From: an uncultured Collinsella sp.
GTDB taxonomy: Bacteria; Actinomycetota; Coriobacteriia; Coriobacteriales; Coriobacteriaceae
Length of the DNA stretch: 23,603 nt
Direction: 5' to 3'
NCBI GenBank assembly: GCA_900542635.1
Contig: UQOJ01000033.1
Location: 1-23,603 of the forward strand
Shown: piece by piece, positions 20,788-23,603 of the stretch
Layout: every line of letters begins with the position of its first letter
How positions within the stretch are numbered: the stretch's first letter is position 1
Made by a program: the position numbers and the translations under genes
The notes under the pieces: model-generated
The model's database searches: none
What the model was told of the DNA's origin: nothing
Seen by the model: only the letters and a program-made list of their open reading frames with translations

Positions 20788-21066
20788 ATGACTGTTTCCA
20801 AAGAGCGCAAGGCGGAGCTGACTGCCCAGTTCGGTAACACCCCGGTCGACACCGGCAACCCCAAGGTTCAGGTCGCCATCCTGTCCGAGCGCATCAAGGA
20901 GCTGACCGAGCACATGAAGTCCCACCAGAAGGACTTCCACACCCGTCGTGGCCTGCTCATGCTCGTCGGCCGTCGTCGTCGTCTTCTCTCCTACATCAAG
21001 AAGAACGACATCGTCGAGTACCGTGAGCTCATCAAGGCTCTGGGCATCCGCGACAACATCCAGTAG
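20788..21066 (+). CDS. rpsO: 30S ribosomal protein S15
   Basis: Primary 16S rRNA binding protein of the 30S platform. 92 residues, near the usual 88-90. TGNPKVQVAILSERIKELTEHMKSHQKDFHTRRGLLMLVGRRRRLLSYIKK is a clear S15 signature. The start is ATG 20788, with GAAAGGTG at 20775-20782. An upstream in-frame extension from 20692 lies in the leader and is not coding. It ends 15 bases before its terminator and is followed by pnp, the typical rpsO-pnp pair. Confidence 0.98.
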   Translation: MTVSKERKAELTAQFGNTPVDTGNPKVQVAILSERIKELTEHMKSHQKDFHTRRGLLMLVGRRRRLLSYIKKNDIVEYRELIKALGIRDNIQ

Positions 21067-21080
21067 GATTTGTACATGCT

Positions 21081-21112
21081 AAGAGCGTCCTGCGCAGCGG
21101 GGCGCTCTTTTT
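21081..21112 (+). terminator. Rho-independent terminator after rpsO
   Basis: AAGAGCGTCC (21081-21090) pairs with GGGCGCTCTT (21100-21109) over 10 bases with one G-U pair, then T to 21112. Some read-through into pnp is likely, as in other rpsO-pnp operons. Confidence 0.85.
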
Positions 21113-21131
21113 GTGTAAGGGCGCGAACAAT

Positions 21132-21202
21132 CACGCTCTGAAGCGTGGCGGGGGCAGGGGGCCCGCGTCACATGAGAAGCCCGCAGACAAGGGGTCTGCG
21201 GG
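21132..21202 (+). promoter_or_regulatory. Three hairpins in the pnp leader
   Basis: CACGCT/AGCGTG (21132-21137 and 21142-21147, tetraloop), GCGGG/CCCGC (21148-21152 and 21162-21166), and CCCGCAGAC/GTCTGCGGG (21180-21188 and 21194-21202, five-base loop). The last, nine GC-rich base pairs, ends four bases before the AAGGAG at 21206-21211. In E. coli pnp mRNA, a leader hairpin is cut by RNase III and used for PNPase autoregulation; the placement here suggests a parallel but does not prove it. No strong promoter is seen between the rpsO terminator and pnp. Confidence 0.6.
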
Positions 21203-21215
21203 GTTAAGGAGAACA

Positions 21216-23462
<2,247 letters not shown>

Positions 23463-23485
23463 CAGCTAAACATTAGCAGCTCAAC

Positions 23486-23515
23486 AAGGGCGACCCCGTA
23501 CGGGGTCGCCCTTTT
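23486..23515 (+). terminator. Rho-independent terminator after pnp
   Basis: A perfect 28-base palindrome at 23486-23513 (half: AAGGGCGACCCCGT, then its complement) followed by T to 23515. Strong GC stem; because it is symmetric it could also stop transcription entering from the other side. Confidence 0.93.
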
Positions 23516-23564
23516 GCTTGCGCCCGGGAGGGCCGCATATGAAGTTTCCTGCTCTACAGTCCTG

Positions 23565-23601
23565 CGCAAGACGGAAAGCACATTAAGTGCTTTCCTTTGC
23601 G
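23565..23601 (+). repeat. Stem-loop at the window end
   Basis: CGCAA (23565-23569) and GGAAAGCAC (23573-23581) pair with GTGCTTTCC (23587-23595) and TTGCG (23597-23601) around a five-base loop. TTT follows the inner stem. No gene is evident in 23516-23603. It may be the terminator of a gene that converges from beyond the window or a leader structure of the next gene. Confidence 0.5.
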
Positions 23602-23603
23602 TG

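Noticed and set aside
23539..23586. A 15-codon frame MKFPALQSCARRKAH after the pnp terminator, preceded by GGGAGGG.
   Set aside because: Too short, and it ends in the loop of a hairpin; likely chance.

Overview
This window is about 23.6 kb of high-GC bacterial DNA, essentially all coding on the + strand, holding conserved housekeeping genes. The gene set and order (actinobacterial-type integration host factor next to gmk and rpoZ, a ComEA/ComEC pair, two DnaJ proteins, mtaB-phoH-ybeY-dgkA-era-recO, then rpsO and pnp) and the codon usage suggest an Actinomycetota of class Coriobacteriia, plausibly a gut Collinsella-like organism. The taxon is inferred from gene content; no rRNA is present. The first 46 bases are not genomic. 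They match an Illumina Nextera library end: the last bases of the P5 primer, an 8-base index, and the Read 1 transposase adapter with its mosaic end. The window therefore starts at an untrimmed contig edge.

Layout: (1) 47-1741, the end of a pyrimidine operon: C-terminal scrap of pyrK, then pyrD (type 1B dihydroorotate dehydrogenase) and pyrF (OMP decarboxylase), with overlapping stop and start codons. (2) 1742-4434, a 239-bp intergenic region with a long stem-loop and a promoter palindrome, then mihF-gmk-rpoZ-thiI packed with almost no gaps and closed by a terminator. (3) 4435-8659, a DNA-uptake pair comEA-comEC, then holA (DNA polymerase III delta) with its own promoter. (4) 8660-13250, rpsT with a leader and a strong terminator, then lepA, dusB and hemW. 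(5) 13251-18804, an unusual membrane-anchored DnaJ-like protein, a canonical dnaJ, then mtaB, phoH, ybeY and dgkA. (6) 18805-23603, era with a long acidic N-terminal extension, recO, rpsO with a structured leader, pnp with three leader hairpins, and a palindromic terminator.

Functionally, the genes fall into pyrimidine synthesis, nucleoid organisation and transcription (mIHF, omega), tRNA modification (ThiI, DusB, MtaB), ribosome assembly and translation (S20, S15, LepA, Era, YbeY), RNA turnover (PNPase, PhoH), DNA replication, repair and uptake (HolA, RecO, ComEA, ComEC), protein folding (two DnaJ) and lipid-carrier and heme handling (DgkA, HemW).

I see no mobile elements, CRISPR arrays, tRNA or rRNA genes, and no defence-type or clearly novel multi-gene system. 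The features most worth a second look are the DnaJ variant whose second C-terminal domain is replaced by membrane helices, the acidic Era extension with a TKAD G4 motif, the structured rpsO and pnp leaders, the mihF promoter palindrome, the repeated element before comEA, the possibly leaderless lepA promoter, and the adapter artefact at the start. No stretch longer than 300 bases lacks a gene.
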